Part shown: positions 51,598-60,028 of the stretch, one piece after another
Layout: the number at the start of each line of letters is the position of its first letter
How positions within the stretch are numbered: position 1 is the stretch's first letter
Assembly: GCA_034927445.1 (NCBI GenBank)
Contig: JAYFPZ010000044.1
Location: 13,437-77,436 of the forward strand
Length of the DNA stretch: 64,000 bases
Direction of reading: 5' to 3'
Source of the DNA: PHAA01 sp034927445
Lineage (GTDB): Bacteria; Bacillota; Syntrophomonadia; Syntrophomonadales; Syntrophomonadaceae
Notes under the pieces: generated by a model
The model's input: only the letters and a program-made list of their open reading frames with translations
Database searches by the model: none
Told to the model about the DNA's origin: nothing
Translations under genes and position numbers: made by a program

Positions 51598-51815
51598 TTA
51601 ATTGCCCTCCTTTTTGCCGATGATGGCAAGGAATATTTCCTCCAACGATGGCTGTTTTTCGATATATTCGACTTTCGCGGGTGGGAATAGCTTTTTAAGC
51701 TCTTCAAGCGTCCCGTTTGCGATGATTTTACCGCCGTGCAAGATTGCGATTTGGTCTGCAAGTTGTTCCACTTCCTCCAAATGCTGCGTAGTCAGCAGAA
51801 TCGTCGCAGAAGGCC
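51598..51815 (-). pseudogene. C-terminal remnant of a DrrA-like ABC ATPase
   Basis: Only about 70 residues remain: TILLTTQHLEEVEQLADQIA, ILHGGKIIANGTLEELKKLF and the tail EIFLAIIGKKEGN. The H-loop (TTQH) and the C-terminal domain of daunorubicin-type ATPases are visible; Walker A, signature and Walker B are absent. It is joined directly to the cut DUF1048 gene, so about 230 codons were lost in one deletion. Confidence 0.88.
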
Positions 51816-52051
51816 GCTACGTCACTGCCCGTTACTTTGAGCACGCCTTTCCCCGAGGCCGCGCCCTCCTCAAAAAGATCGACAATCCCCGAGAGCAGAC
51901 CCGTCCCGTCGGTTAGCTCAACCGGGCCGACCTTAAAGAGATATTTTTGAATCTCTCTATAAACAATCTGATAATCTTGCGGGAGCGCTTTGACACGCGC
52001 CACGTGCGCTCGCCACTCTTTTTTGCCTTTGATGATATCTTGTATTCTCAT
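51728..52051 (-). pseudogene. DUF1048 gene fused by deletion to ABC ATPase sequence
   Basis: MRIQDIIKGKKEWRAHVARV through VTGSDVAAFCDD is a normal DUF1048 helical protein, but from about 51806 the frame enters the ATPase remnant out of frame and reads unrelated residues to a stop at 51728. A normal DUF1048 gene would continue for about 15 more residues. The junction lies in GACGATTCTGCTGAC. Confidence 0.82.
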
Positions 52052-52064
52052 TTTATCCTCCTAT

Positions 52065-52409
52065 TTACCTTAATTTTTTAGCGATATTATTGTTGAGTTG
52101 CTCGCGCCACTTGTCGCGAAAAGACTTTGCCCCTTCTTCGCCGGCCAGCGCTAAAGAGAAGCCTTTGATATCGTCACCCAAAACCTCTTGGACACTCTGA
52201 CCATCCGCGGCCGTTTCTTCGAGCAGGCCAAGCACACCGTCAAGAATTGGCATGAGGTTGCGACCGGTGAAATCCGAGTGTGGCCAAAGATTGGCATTAA
52301 TTTTTTCCCATGCCGCTTGATAATCAGCCGGCAACTTTTTGGCTCGCGATTCGAAAGCTTTCAATTCTTTAGTCATGTCGCTTCCTGTGATTTTCTCCCA
52401 AAAGTTCAT
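52065..52409 (-). CDS. DUF1048 protein
   Basis: A 114-residue all-helical DUF1048 protein (FWEKITGSDMTKELKAFESR, MPILDGVLGLLEETAADGQS, VLGDDIKGFSLAL). Such proteins sit between a PadR regulator and an ABC exporter in many Firmicutes; function unknown. It appears complete, but the exporter downstream is broken. Its start overlaps the end of the PadR gene. Confidence 0.85.
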   Translation of the reverse strand: MNFWEKITGSDMTKELKAFESRAKKLPADYQAAWEKINANLWPHSDFTGRNLMPILDGVLGLLEETAADGQSVQEVLGDDIKGFSLALAGEEGAKSFRDKWREQLNNNIAKKLR

Positions 52410-52741
52410 TATTTTTTCTCCTTTAACTCGTTAATTCTTGATGATACGAACTCCCATTTTTCCCAGAACTTCCGCAGTTCCTCGCGCCCTGCGTCGTTGA
52501 GCACGAAAAACTTGCGCGGCGGTCCCATTTCGGATGGTCTTTTTTCTATGTTCACGAGTTTATTCTTCTCAAGCCGCACCAAAATGGTGTAGACAGTTCC
52601 TTCCACAACATCTGTGAAGCCGAGGGCGTTCAGCCGCCGTGTAATTTCGTAGCCGTAGGTTTCTTGGCGGCTTATTATTTCCAGAACGCAGCCCTCAAGC
52701 ACCCCTTTGAGCATTTCCGTTAGGTTTTCCAGCACAATCAC
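52409..52741 (-). CDS. PadR-family transcriptional regulator
   Basis: A 110-residue PadR winged-HTH repressor: LKGVLEGCVLEIISRQETYG YEITRRLNALGF, VVEGTVYTILVRLEKNKLV and a short dimer helix (GREELRKFWEKWEFV). PadR proteins repress the exporter genes that follow and release DNA on drug binding. AAGGGG precedes GTG codons at 52741 and 52735, either of which could start it. The transporter it would control is inactivated, so its present job is doubtful. Confidence 0.9.
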   Translation of the reverse strand: MIVLENLTEMLKGVLEGCVLEIISRQETYGYEITRRLNALGFTDVVEGTVYTILVRLEKNKLVNIEKRPSEMGPPRKFFVLNDAGREELRKFWEKWEFVSSRINELKEKK

Positions 52742-52864
52742 CCCTTGCTATTCTGTATGACCGATATTAAGTACTGCTTATTACCGCTATATAGTATTAC
52801 GTATTGGTTTGTCAATAGCGGTTGTTGTGAAGTCACCAGCGTAATTTTTTAACCAGAACATTTA

Positions 52865-53141
52865 GCGGTGGACCCTACTCCAGCCTCTGGACCGGTTGGA
52901 ATTTGTAAAGGAACTGATGGGTGCCTATGGTTTGTAGAATGGGAAACAAAATAGGAAGAATCACTATATCAGGTGAATTCTTTGAATATCTGTTGCCAAT
53001 GGACAATGCAAAACCACCTGCAATAGTAGCCGGTAACACGAAGATATTTGGTTTACAGAGTGGGGAAGCAAGCAGATTGGCAGGATTACATCTTATGGAG
53101 AGATAACGGAGTGTCAAATCCCTTCAGAGGGCTCCCAATAA
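52865..53141 (+). pseudogene. Virginiamycin-B-lyase-like (NHL/beta-propeller) fragment with two frameshifts
   Basis: Three frames in turn read SGPVGICKGTDGCLWFVEW, then NKIGRITISGEFFEYLLPMD NAKPPAIVAG, then IWFTEWGSKQIGRITSYGEI TECQIPSEG. The repeated IWFTEW...IGRIT unit is the hallmark of Vgb-type streptogramin lyases and related propellers. At least two one-base shifts (near 52940 and 53040) and missing ends show it is dead. Similar propellers also have other functions, so resistance activity of the ancestor is not certain. Confidence 0.75.
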
Positions 53142-53290
53142 GGCATAGTAATCGCCCGGGTACGGTTGAACCAGCTTGGTACCCAGAATTGTGCCCCAGG
53201 ACAGCCCCAGTACATAGATTTTTTCCTGATGAAATCGCTCCTTCATCAACTGGGTAAGTTCATGCGCATCAGAAACGTATTTAGGGACGG
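53127..53290 (-). pseudogene. Alpha/beta-hydrolase (proline iminopeptidase-like) fragment
   Basis: About 55 codons: SDAHELTQLMKERFHQEKIY VLGLSWGTILGTKLVQPYPG DYYALLG. GLSWG is the nucleophile-elbow motif (GxSxG) of alpha/beta hydrolases. Both ends of the gene are missing; it abuts the Vgb-like fragment on the other strand. Confidence 0.75.
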
Positions 53291-53390
53291 CCAACGTACT
53301 GATGGGGCAGCGCCACCTCCTTTCAATCAATACAAAAAAGACACCCTTTCGAGTGCCTTTTATTCAGTAAATTATTTAGTTTTGGGTGTT

Positions 53391-53735
53391 TTATCGGGCT
53401 AGTTTGTAAAGCGCGTATTGATTGAGGGAAACGCCCTCCCTTTCGGCCTCTACCGCTAACCTCATGTGCAGGGATTTGGGAACCCTTACTATAAATTTGC
53501 CGCTATAATCCTCCTGGCTGGCCGGGCGTGGAATTTCCAGGTTGTTTTCCAGCTTGGTTTCTATATAGCCCTCCAGGGCTTCATTGAGGTTTTTATATAG
53601 TTCCTCCAGGGTATCCCCGGTACTCTGGCAACCGTCCAATTCCATTATTCTACCGTAAAAGTAATGCCCACTTTCATCGCTCATTTCCTGAATGATTCTG
53701 GTATAAGGCAGTTTCATGTACTCATCCACTTGCAT
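53391..53735 (-). CDS. hicB: HicB-type antitoxin
   Basis: A 114-residue HicB: an N-terminal partial RNase-H-like domain (YTRIIQEMSDESGHYFYGRI MELDGCQSTGDTLEELYKNL) and a C-terminal ribbon-helix-helix (FIVRVPKSLHMRLAVEAERE GVSLNQY). It neutralises HicA and represses the operon by DNA binding. AAAGGGG lies upstream of the ATG. It follows hicA by 36 bases. Confidence 0.92.
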   Translation of the reverse strand: MQVDEYMKLPYTRIIQEMSDESGHYFYGRIMELDGCQSTGDTLEELYKNLNEALEGYIETKLENNLEIPRPASQEDYSGKFIVRVPKSLHMRLAVEAEREGVSLNQYALYKLAR

Positions 53736-53771
53736 ATTTATAACCCCTTTCTAAGTTGGGAATAGGTGATT

Positions 53772-53996
53772 TTACTCACCTATGCGGTTCAGAATGTCTT
53801 TGATATAGACCGCTTTCAACGGCGTTTCAATCTTTATGGTTATCAAATCTCCGCTTTGGTGCAAGTAATGCCGGTGTGAACCTTTCTGCCTTTTATATTC
53901 GTATCCATAGGCTTTTAAAACTTTTTCGGCTTCTTCGGGACGAATCCCGTTCGGCTGCCGTTTCATTTTTTCGATTATCTTTTCCACTCCCGCCAC
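53772..53996 (-). CDS. hicA: HicA-type mRNA interferase toxin
   Basis: A 74-residue dsRBD-fold HicA: EKVLKAYGYEYKRQKGSHRH YLHQSGDLITI with the catalytic His in GSHRHY, then ETPLKAVYIKDILNRIG. It would cleave mRNA ribosome-independently until blocked by HicB. GTG at 53996 has AGGAGG at seven bases; the GTG at 54002 abuts it. Toxin-first order is the usual HicAB arrangement. Confidence 0.9.
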   Translation of the reverse strand: MAGVEKIIEKMKRQPNGIRPEEAEKVLKAYGYEYKRQKGSHRHYLHQSGDLITIKIETPLKAVYIKDILNRIGE

Positions 53997-54055
53997 TCTC
54001 ACACCTCCTGTTATTATAGTATCTTATATAGTATCACCTTGCAATATTACGTTAT

Positions 54056-54327
54056 AAAAATGGTGCGAAACAGGTTGCGGCCTCGGATTTTCCGGTTCAA
54101 TAATAAAGCCGCTCCCAAGGAAAGGGGCATATTCAGCAGCACACAGATACGGTAAATTTGGCGGTGTTGCTCAGGGCCAATAAAAAACTTGGGTTCTTTA
54201 ACAAGGCGGCGTAATTATGTAATCCAAATACCGTTAATGGGACTATCCACCAGAGAATAGTAAAAGCCGGTGACAGACGGGAGCAAATAAAAAAGAGAAA
54301 AACCCAGCAGGATTATATATACTTGAA
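54056..54327 (-). pseudogene. Sugar ABC transporter permease (MalF-type) N-terminal fragment, several frameshifts
   Basis: Three minus-strand frames in turn read IILLGFSLFYLLPSVTGFYY SLVDSPINGIWIT, NYAALLKNPSFLLALSNTAK FTV, and VLLNMPLSLGAALLLNRKIR GRNLFRT. These are the first helices of carbohydrate ABC permeases. No intact frame, start or downstream half is left. It lies directly before hicA in the coordinate sense, on the same strand. Confidence 0.75.
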
Positions 54328-54400
54328 CCTATACGGTCTACCAGTCTATGCTTGGTTAGTATCGTTTTCAGACAGGTATATGCATTTATACTCAGTACAA

Positions 54401-56111
54401 TCAGTGGTCTTTTATTCCTCGCAAGACATTTGACAGGACATTTCCCATTTCTTGTAATCTGTATGGTTTCGCAATCACGTCACAAAAGCCGTACTTTTTA
54501 TAATCGGCTAACATGTCCGAAGAGTAGCCGCTCGAAACAATCGCTTTAACATCCGGGTTAATTTTAAGCAACTCAGCAACCGCCGCCTTGCCACCCATGC
54601 CGCCACGAACCGTCAGATCAAATATTACAACGTCAAAAGCATGGCCTGACTGAAATGCTTCTTCATATAGCCTGATTGCTTCAGAACCGTCTGCGGCTGA
54701 CTCCACCTCGTAACCAAGAAAAGTCAGCATCTCGCAAGCTGTTTTTCGCACACTCGCCTCGTCATCCATCAATAAGACTCTCTCGTTCCCCAGAATAAGA
54801 ACGTCTTCAGGTATTTCTTCCTGCTTAGCCTGCTTGGCAGAGACCGGCAGATACACGGTAAAGCTGGTTCCCTTCCCCTCGGCGGAATGTACTGAAATAT
54901 GCCCGGCATGTTTTTTTATAATGGAATAACAAATGGTCAGTCCCAGGCCATTTCCACGTTCTTTGGTAGTAAAATAAGGGTCAAATATTTTAATAAGGTT
55001 CTGGTTAGAAATACCAGGGCCTTCGTCAGTTATCGTTAGAACAATATAATCACCGGGCTGAAGCAGCAAAGTATCGTTTCCTTGCTGAACTGCTTGATTT
55101 TCAGCCCGGATCTCGATCCTTCCGCCCTCCGGCATAGCCTGGTCAGCATTGATAAGCAAATTGGTAATGACCTGGGTTATTTGCCCCTGGTCTATCTCAA
55201 CTGCAGGCAGTTCTTTTTCTAAAATTAATTCGTATTTGGATTTGGAACCGCTAAGGGCGAAAGAGGCGGTTTCCTCAATTAGCCTGGAAATGGATACAGC
55301 TCTGGTCAAAGGCTTGCCACCTTTAGCGAAGGTCAGTAATTGTAAGGTCAAATTCCTAGTCTGACAAATGGCGTCATCCATTTCTTGAAGATAATTATAA
55401 GCTTTGTGCTCTCTTTCGATGTACATTTTCATCAGGGTAAGGTTGCCGAGAATGATCGTAAGCAGATTGTTAAGGTCATGCGCAATCCCGCCTGCTAATA
55501 AACCCAGAGATTCAAGCTTATCAGCCTTTTGCTGCTCCGCTTCGAGCTGTTTTTGTTCCGTGATATCATGCAGCAGCCAGCGTAGCCTGGGGGGGGTCCC
55601 CCCGGGGGGATATTACCTTCCCCACCGTTATAGAAGCAGGAAAAGCGGTCCGCTGTCCAGATAGCAAGACTAATTCCCAATTCTCGTTTTCTATAACGGT
55701 TCTTGCTTCTATCTCTGCTAAACGGGTGTGGAAGGACAGTCGGTCTTCATGATGGACAAATACTGCTAATGGACTGTTAATTAAAAAAGGTCTGCTAACG
55801 TTAAAAAGGTTAGTGGCGGAAATATTGGCTTCGAGTATTATACCTTCGGTATCAGTAACCAGATAGGCGTTGGGTGCAAAATCAAACAGATCCTGATAAC
55901 GGTACTTTTCCTCATCCAGTATGCTGCGGTTATAGGCCATTTCCTCGTTTTTCACAGCCAATTCTTCAACCGTTGTTTGTAATTCGTGGAGTGCAATATT
56001 GAGTTCGGATAAAAGTTTAGCCGACAGCTCTTTGGAAGGTAAATCACATTGATAAAAGTTCTCCAGACGCTTGAACGCCTTTTCCACTTGGATATTAAAT
56101 CCAGCACCCAT
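54401..56111 (-). CDS. Hybrid sensor histidine kinase (PAS-HisKA-HATPase-receiver), frameshifted at a G/C homopolymer
   Basis: The 5' frame (56111 to 55566) carries a coiled N-terminus and a PAS domain (YQDLFDFAPNAYLVTDTEGI ILEAN). At G8-T-C6-G6 (55589-55609) the frame breaks; the continuation LRWLLHDITEQKQLEAEQQK, LESLGLLAGGIAHDLNNLLT (HisKA phospho-His) and the ATPase domain (NLLINADQAM, DEGPGI, NGLGL) run to a C-terminal receiver (LMDDEAS, VIFDLTV with the phospho-Asp, KPY) ending at 54401. Repaired length is about 570 residues. A sequencing or assembly error in the homopolymer is as likely as a real mutation. AGGTGG precedes the ATG. Confidence 0.8.
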
Positions 56112-56296
56112 CTCATTCCACCTGCAATTTTCATAAGTTCGGTAACTTGGGTTAAAAATGTAAAGCTCTAAAATACAAAATTATCCTTATGTATTTAGAT
56201 AAAAATACCAGAAATGATATATGTTAAAAAGACCTAAAAATTTTTTATTCAATGAGATTTTATCTTAAGTAAAATTCCCACAGCTCTTTTATATTG

Positions 56297-57192
56297 CTAG
56301 AGATCTTGCGGATCTTTAGCAGCGGCTGCTCCCCTACGGGCTTGTTGTATTTCAGCTATAGCCTCACCCCTGGTTTTGGCAAGTTCCGCGTCTTGATCAA
56401 TAATGCGTTGTTCCAAACCCAATTTTTCTTGGCGCAGATCCGCCTCCGACAACTTGAATTCATTGACATCTATAAAAGTGATGACCACACCGTCTATTTT
56501 ATTATCCAGCGTGCGATATGGCAGAATACGAGCCTTAAACCAGGACCCATTATCAGACTTGATCTGTTTTTCAATGGTGTTAAGCGTCCGTAGCACTTTC
56601 TTAACATCCCCGGTTAGTTCAGGATAAAAAAGATCCGAAGCTATATCGGTTATGGGCCGCCCCACGTCACTTGAAATCAGCTTTGAAACCAAAGACATTT
56701 CGCTGGTAAAACGCTTTACGCGTAACAAATTGTCCAAAAACAGGGTGGCTATATTGGTACTTTCCAGCAGATTCCTCATGTCGTTATTGGCCAATGACAG
56801 ATCGTCTATTTTGGAAAGCAGTTCGTAATTTACTGCCTTTAGCTCCTCATTTAAGGATTGTATTTCTTCCTTGGTGGTGGTTAGTTCCTCGTTGGTCGAT
56901 TGGAGTTCTTCGTTGCTTGACTGCAATTCCTCATTGCTGGATTTAAGTTCTTCCTGGGTTATCTGCATTTCGGTACTGGCCGCCTGCCACATCTGGCGAA
57001 CTTGCATCAGTTCCAGCTCCAGTTCCGCCTTTTGCTGGCCACTGGCCAGGATTTGTTCACTGGAGTTGGTCGTAGTACCCGTATTAGCAGCCACGTCGGT
57101 AAAAACAATAAGCAATGTCCCGTACAGCGCCTCCGGCTCTTTGATAGGATTTACGGTGATATCTACGGTCTGCGTTCCGCCTTCGTTTCTTA
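56297..57192 (-). pseudogene. 5'-truncated CheB/CheR-PAS-type signalling gene
   Basis: The frame AIENAVVRNEGGTQTVDITV, then NPIKEPEALYGTLLIVFTDV leads to a long coiled coil (SSNEELQSSNEELQSTNEEL) and a PAS10-type domain (LESTNIATLFLDNLLRVKRF, then GRPITDIASDLFYPELTGDV). This is the C-terminal part of CheB-CheR-PAS methyltransferase sensors. The CheB and CheR domains are missing; at the 5' side the frame runs without interruption into a half copy of the MITE. No start codon with a ribosome site. It may still be part of a broken signalling pair with the kinase downstream. Confidence 0.8.
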
Positions 57193-57301
57193 CGACTGCG
57201 TTTTCAATCGCAATACATCCAGTATTACTCTCTTCTCCGCCTTGCCTTGCAAAAACTTTTCTCGATGGATAACCTAAACCTTTAGATTTTACAGACTACT
57301 A
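57193..57301 (-). mobile_element. Half copy of the 31957 MITE fused to the CheB/CheR-PAS remnant
   Basis: Read on the minus strand from 57301 it follows the 31957 element closely: TAGTAGTCTGT, CTAAA-GTTTAGGTTATC, CGAGAAAA, AGGCGGAG, AATACTGGA-GTATT and ATTGA. The second half and the other terminal repeat are lacking. It starts five bases before the stop of the PEP-utilising gene. Confidence 0.7.
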
Positions 57302-57305
57302 GTAT

Positions 57306-59951
57306 TTATTGCATATAGACCTTGCCTTCATCCCCGTCTACAATCACGTTCTGCCCGTCTTTAATAAGGCGCATGGCCCCGGGTATGTTTAAGACTGCCG
57401 GTATTCCAAATTCACGGGCGACAACAGCACCGTGAGATCCCATTCCGCCCATTTCTAAAACTATGGCCGCAGCTCTTAAAAACAAAGGTGTCCAACCTGG
57501 GTCGGTGGAAGGGGCAACGAGTACATCTCCTGAATTTAGTTTTTTCTCCTGATCGGGATGCTGCATAAGTTTTGCCGGGCCGCAAGCTCTTCCGGCCGAA
57601 ACTCCCAGTCCTTCCAGAACCGAGCCTGAACCGGTGGCAATGGCTTCAGCAAAGTGCGAGGTCTCGTCTATATAGTAGTCGGGAGGGGATAGCTTCTCCA
57701 TTTCTTCTTTCCAATTCTTTCTTTCCGCTACCAGCGTTTTAAGTCCCCGGCCGCTCCAATCCCCCTTTAAGATGGAGAATAATTCTATCCAGCTGCAATG
57801 GAACACATCGGCCTTTTCTATCAGGATATCCCTATCCTGCAGGCGGCTTCCCATCTCCAGGAATACCTTGCGGATAATCCCATAGAACTTGAGCAATTCA
57901 AATTTGGCCATTTCGCGTAATGCCATAGCTTTTACGGATTTTTCCACCAGTTTTTTAATCATGTTATGACGAGACCTGGGTATGCTTTGTTCAACTTTTT
58001 GCCAGGCCTCTTTGACCTTAGCCTGTTGTTGCCTTTTATAATCTGCAATATTGGCGGTTGCCATAGTGCTTTTGATGACATTCAAAGGGTAGGAGGGATC
58101 TTCTCGCCAACGGGGATTACTGATATCCATTTCATAGACGCCCCGGTGCCCGTATTGGTCCATGAAATCTCGGAATAATCGCTTGAACGATGAACCTTCA
58201 GGAAGTTCCTTTTCCCATGCGTATGGATTGAAATCGCCACTGCCTAAATATGTACGGACGTCATTATCATCCCGGGCTATCTCAGCCAGTTCGATTAAAC
58301 GGTAACCTTGCTCGGCGGTAGTTATATCCCCCTGGCCGATCATTAAGGCATAGGACATAACATTCCCTTGGTTGGGGAAATATTTTTCCAAAGTTTTTTC
58401 TAAACGACCCATGCTAGTAACATCTGACAAGGTGCATGCGAAGAAAACCGGTAAATACTCGCGCCACGCAACTTTAATCACAGCCATGGTATTGATTAAA
58501 TCGTTATCGGAAAGGTTGCATAAATCCTGCTTGGCAAAATCGTCTGTGAACTTATCTACCTGGTCAAAAGACCTGTTCCTGCCACTTTTAATCAGAAAAA
58601 GAACAACCTTAATCATTCGCCCCATTCTTCTCAATCCTTTGATGCTACGGTAAGGATGATCTTCGTTAATCTTGATGTCCGGCTCGTGTCCCCCCATTAA
58701 TTTTTTTGTCTGACCGTCGGGCTTTCCTCCCAATAAATCAAAACCAGCCCATTGTTGCAGCGAATAATTCCAATAACACCGGCCTGACAACCGTTTAATA
58801 TATTGCAAACCCGGGGGCAATCGAAAACCAATTAAATTCATTAACCCCATAGCTCCTATATCCATCCAGGTTTGTTGGCTCAGATTCCAACTAAGGATGG
58901 GCAAAACCATGGGAATCGAGTCTTTTAAATTCGCATTGGACCAGATATCAGGCTGGTCTTTAAGTCCGGGAAAGGTATAGCGCGGCAGGGCGGTCACCGG
59001 GCGTGCCTGGACCAGAACAAAGTCCCGGCCGTCAAACACCCATTCAATATCCTGGTGTTGATCCTCGTTACTCATGGCATCGTAGACTCGCCGGATAAGC
59101 AGACCCAGCCGTTTAATATTTTCATCGCTTAACACTTGTTGGCTAGAGGAGGCCGGGGATGCGATCAATTCTGTTCCGCCATCGGGGGGGGCTATGGTTA
59201 TATTTTCTTTTCGGCCTATTCTACGCTCGATTCTGTCCCGTCTGGCATCCAGGCAGTATTCATCCGGCTCTACGGCACCACTGACCACGCTTTCCCCCAG
59301 GCCAAAATTGGCGTTAATAAGTACTACGTCTTCCCGGCCGGTGCGGGGATCGCAGGTAAAGCCGACCCCTGCGGCCATGGCTTGAACCAATTCCAGGATT
59401 ACAACCGCCTGGAATACCGCATCATCCCCAACCTGCATTTTACGCCGGTAGGCAACTGCCCGGGGAGTCCAAAGGGAAGCATAGGATTCCTTGACAGCCA
59501 GTATGATATTGTCGGTCCCGCAGATATTCAAGAATGAATCATGCATCCCGGCAAACGAGGCCCGGGCCGAGTCCTCACAAGTGGCGGAAGAACGGACCGC
59601 CAGCGGCTTGGATAGGATACTCAAGCCTTTGAGTTCGGCGATCAATTCTTCCTGGATATATAACGGGAATAATCCCGCTTTGATTTTTTCTCTTAGCTTA
59701 AGAAGCTCTTCTTCAATTTCTTTCTCTGTAATATTGGCGACGGTAACCCTTGTAGAAATCTTAGCTATATCCCTAGACAGGTTATTTTCTTTAATAAAGG
59801 CCTGATAGGCATCAGCAGACAAAACACCGCCAACTGGAACAGTAAAGCCATAGCGCTCCAGCCTGCTCAGGTTCCAGCCCTTCCCCCCAACGGCTTCTAC
59901 CCCAGCGGTAAAAGCCTCCGGCCAACTAAAGAAAAATCCTTTCCCAGCCAT
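57306..59951 (-). CDS. PEP-utilising / pyruvate-phosphate dikinase-family enzyme (Rph-like paralogue)
   Basis: An 881-residue ATP-grasp plus swivelling-His protein: AVGGKGWNLSRLERYGFTVP at the N-terminus, LAVRSSATCEDSARASFAGM HDS and VGFTCDPRTGREDVVLINAN in the ATP domain, QDIEWVFDGRDFVLVQARPV, and the phospho-His motif GGMGSHGAVVAREFGIPAV (His840). It is the size and order of rifampin phosphotransferases, but the middle domain differs from the gene next to it, so the acceptor may be another drug or metabolite, or it may be a PEP synthase. ATG 59951 follows GGGAGAAGAGG. Co-directional and 77 bases after the Rph gene. Confidence 0.88.
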   Translation of the reverse strand: MAGKGFFFSWPEAFTAGVEAVGGKGWNLSRLERYGFTVPVGGVLSADAYQAFIKENNLSRDIAKISTRVTVANITEKEIEEELLKLREKIKAGLFPLYIQEELIAELKGLSILSKPLAVRSSATCEDSARASFAGMHDSFLNICGTDNIILAVKESYASLWTPRAVAYRRKMQVGDDAVFQAVVILELVQAMAAGVGFTCDPRTGREDVVLINANFGLGESVVSGAVEPDEYCLDARRDRIERRIGRKENITIAPPDGGTELIASPASSSQQVLSDENIKRLGLLIRRVYDAMSNEDQHQDIEWVFDGRDFVLVQARPVTALPRYTFPGLKDQPDIWSNANLKDSIPMVLPILSWNLSQQTWMDIGAMGLMNLIGFRLPPGLQYIKRLSGRCYWNYSLQQWAGFDLLGGKPDGQTKKLMGGHEPDIKINEDHPYRSIKGLRRMGRMIKVVLFLIKSGRNRSFDQVDKFTDDFAKQDLCNLSDNDLINTMAVIKVAWREYLPVFFACTLSDVTSMGRLEKTLEKYFPNQGNVMSYALMIGQGDITTAEQGYRLIELAEIARDDNDVRTYLGSGDFNPYAWEKELPEGSSFKRLFRDFMDQYGHRGVYEMDISNPRWREDPSYPLNVIKSTMATANIADYKRQQQAKVKEAWQKVEQSIPRSRHNMIKKLVEKSVKAMALREMAKFELLKFYGIIRKVFLEMGSRLQDRDILIEKADVFHCSWIELFSILKGDWSGRGLKTLVAERKNWKEEMEKLSPPDYYIDETSHFAEAIATGSGSVLEGLGVSAGRACGPAKLMQHPDQEKKLNSGDVLVAPSTDPGWTPLFLRAAAIVLEMGGMGSHGAVVAREFGIPAVLNIPGAMRLIKDGQNVIVDGDEGKVYMQ

Positions 59952-60028
59952 ACCTCTTCTCCCTCCGCTAATGGTTTGATCCTTTATTATCAGGAATCGC
60001 GAGATTTGTTTTTTACCCCGTTGAGACA

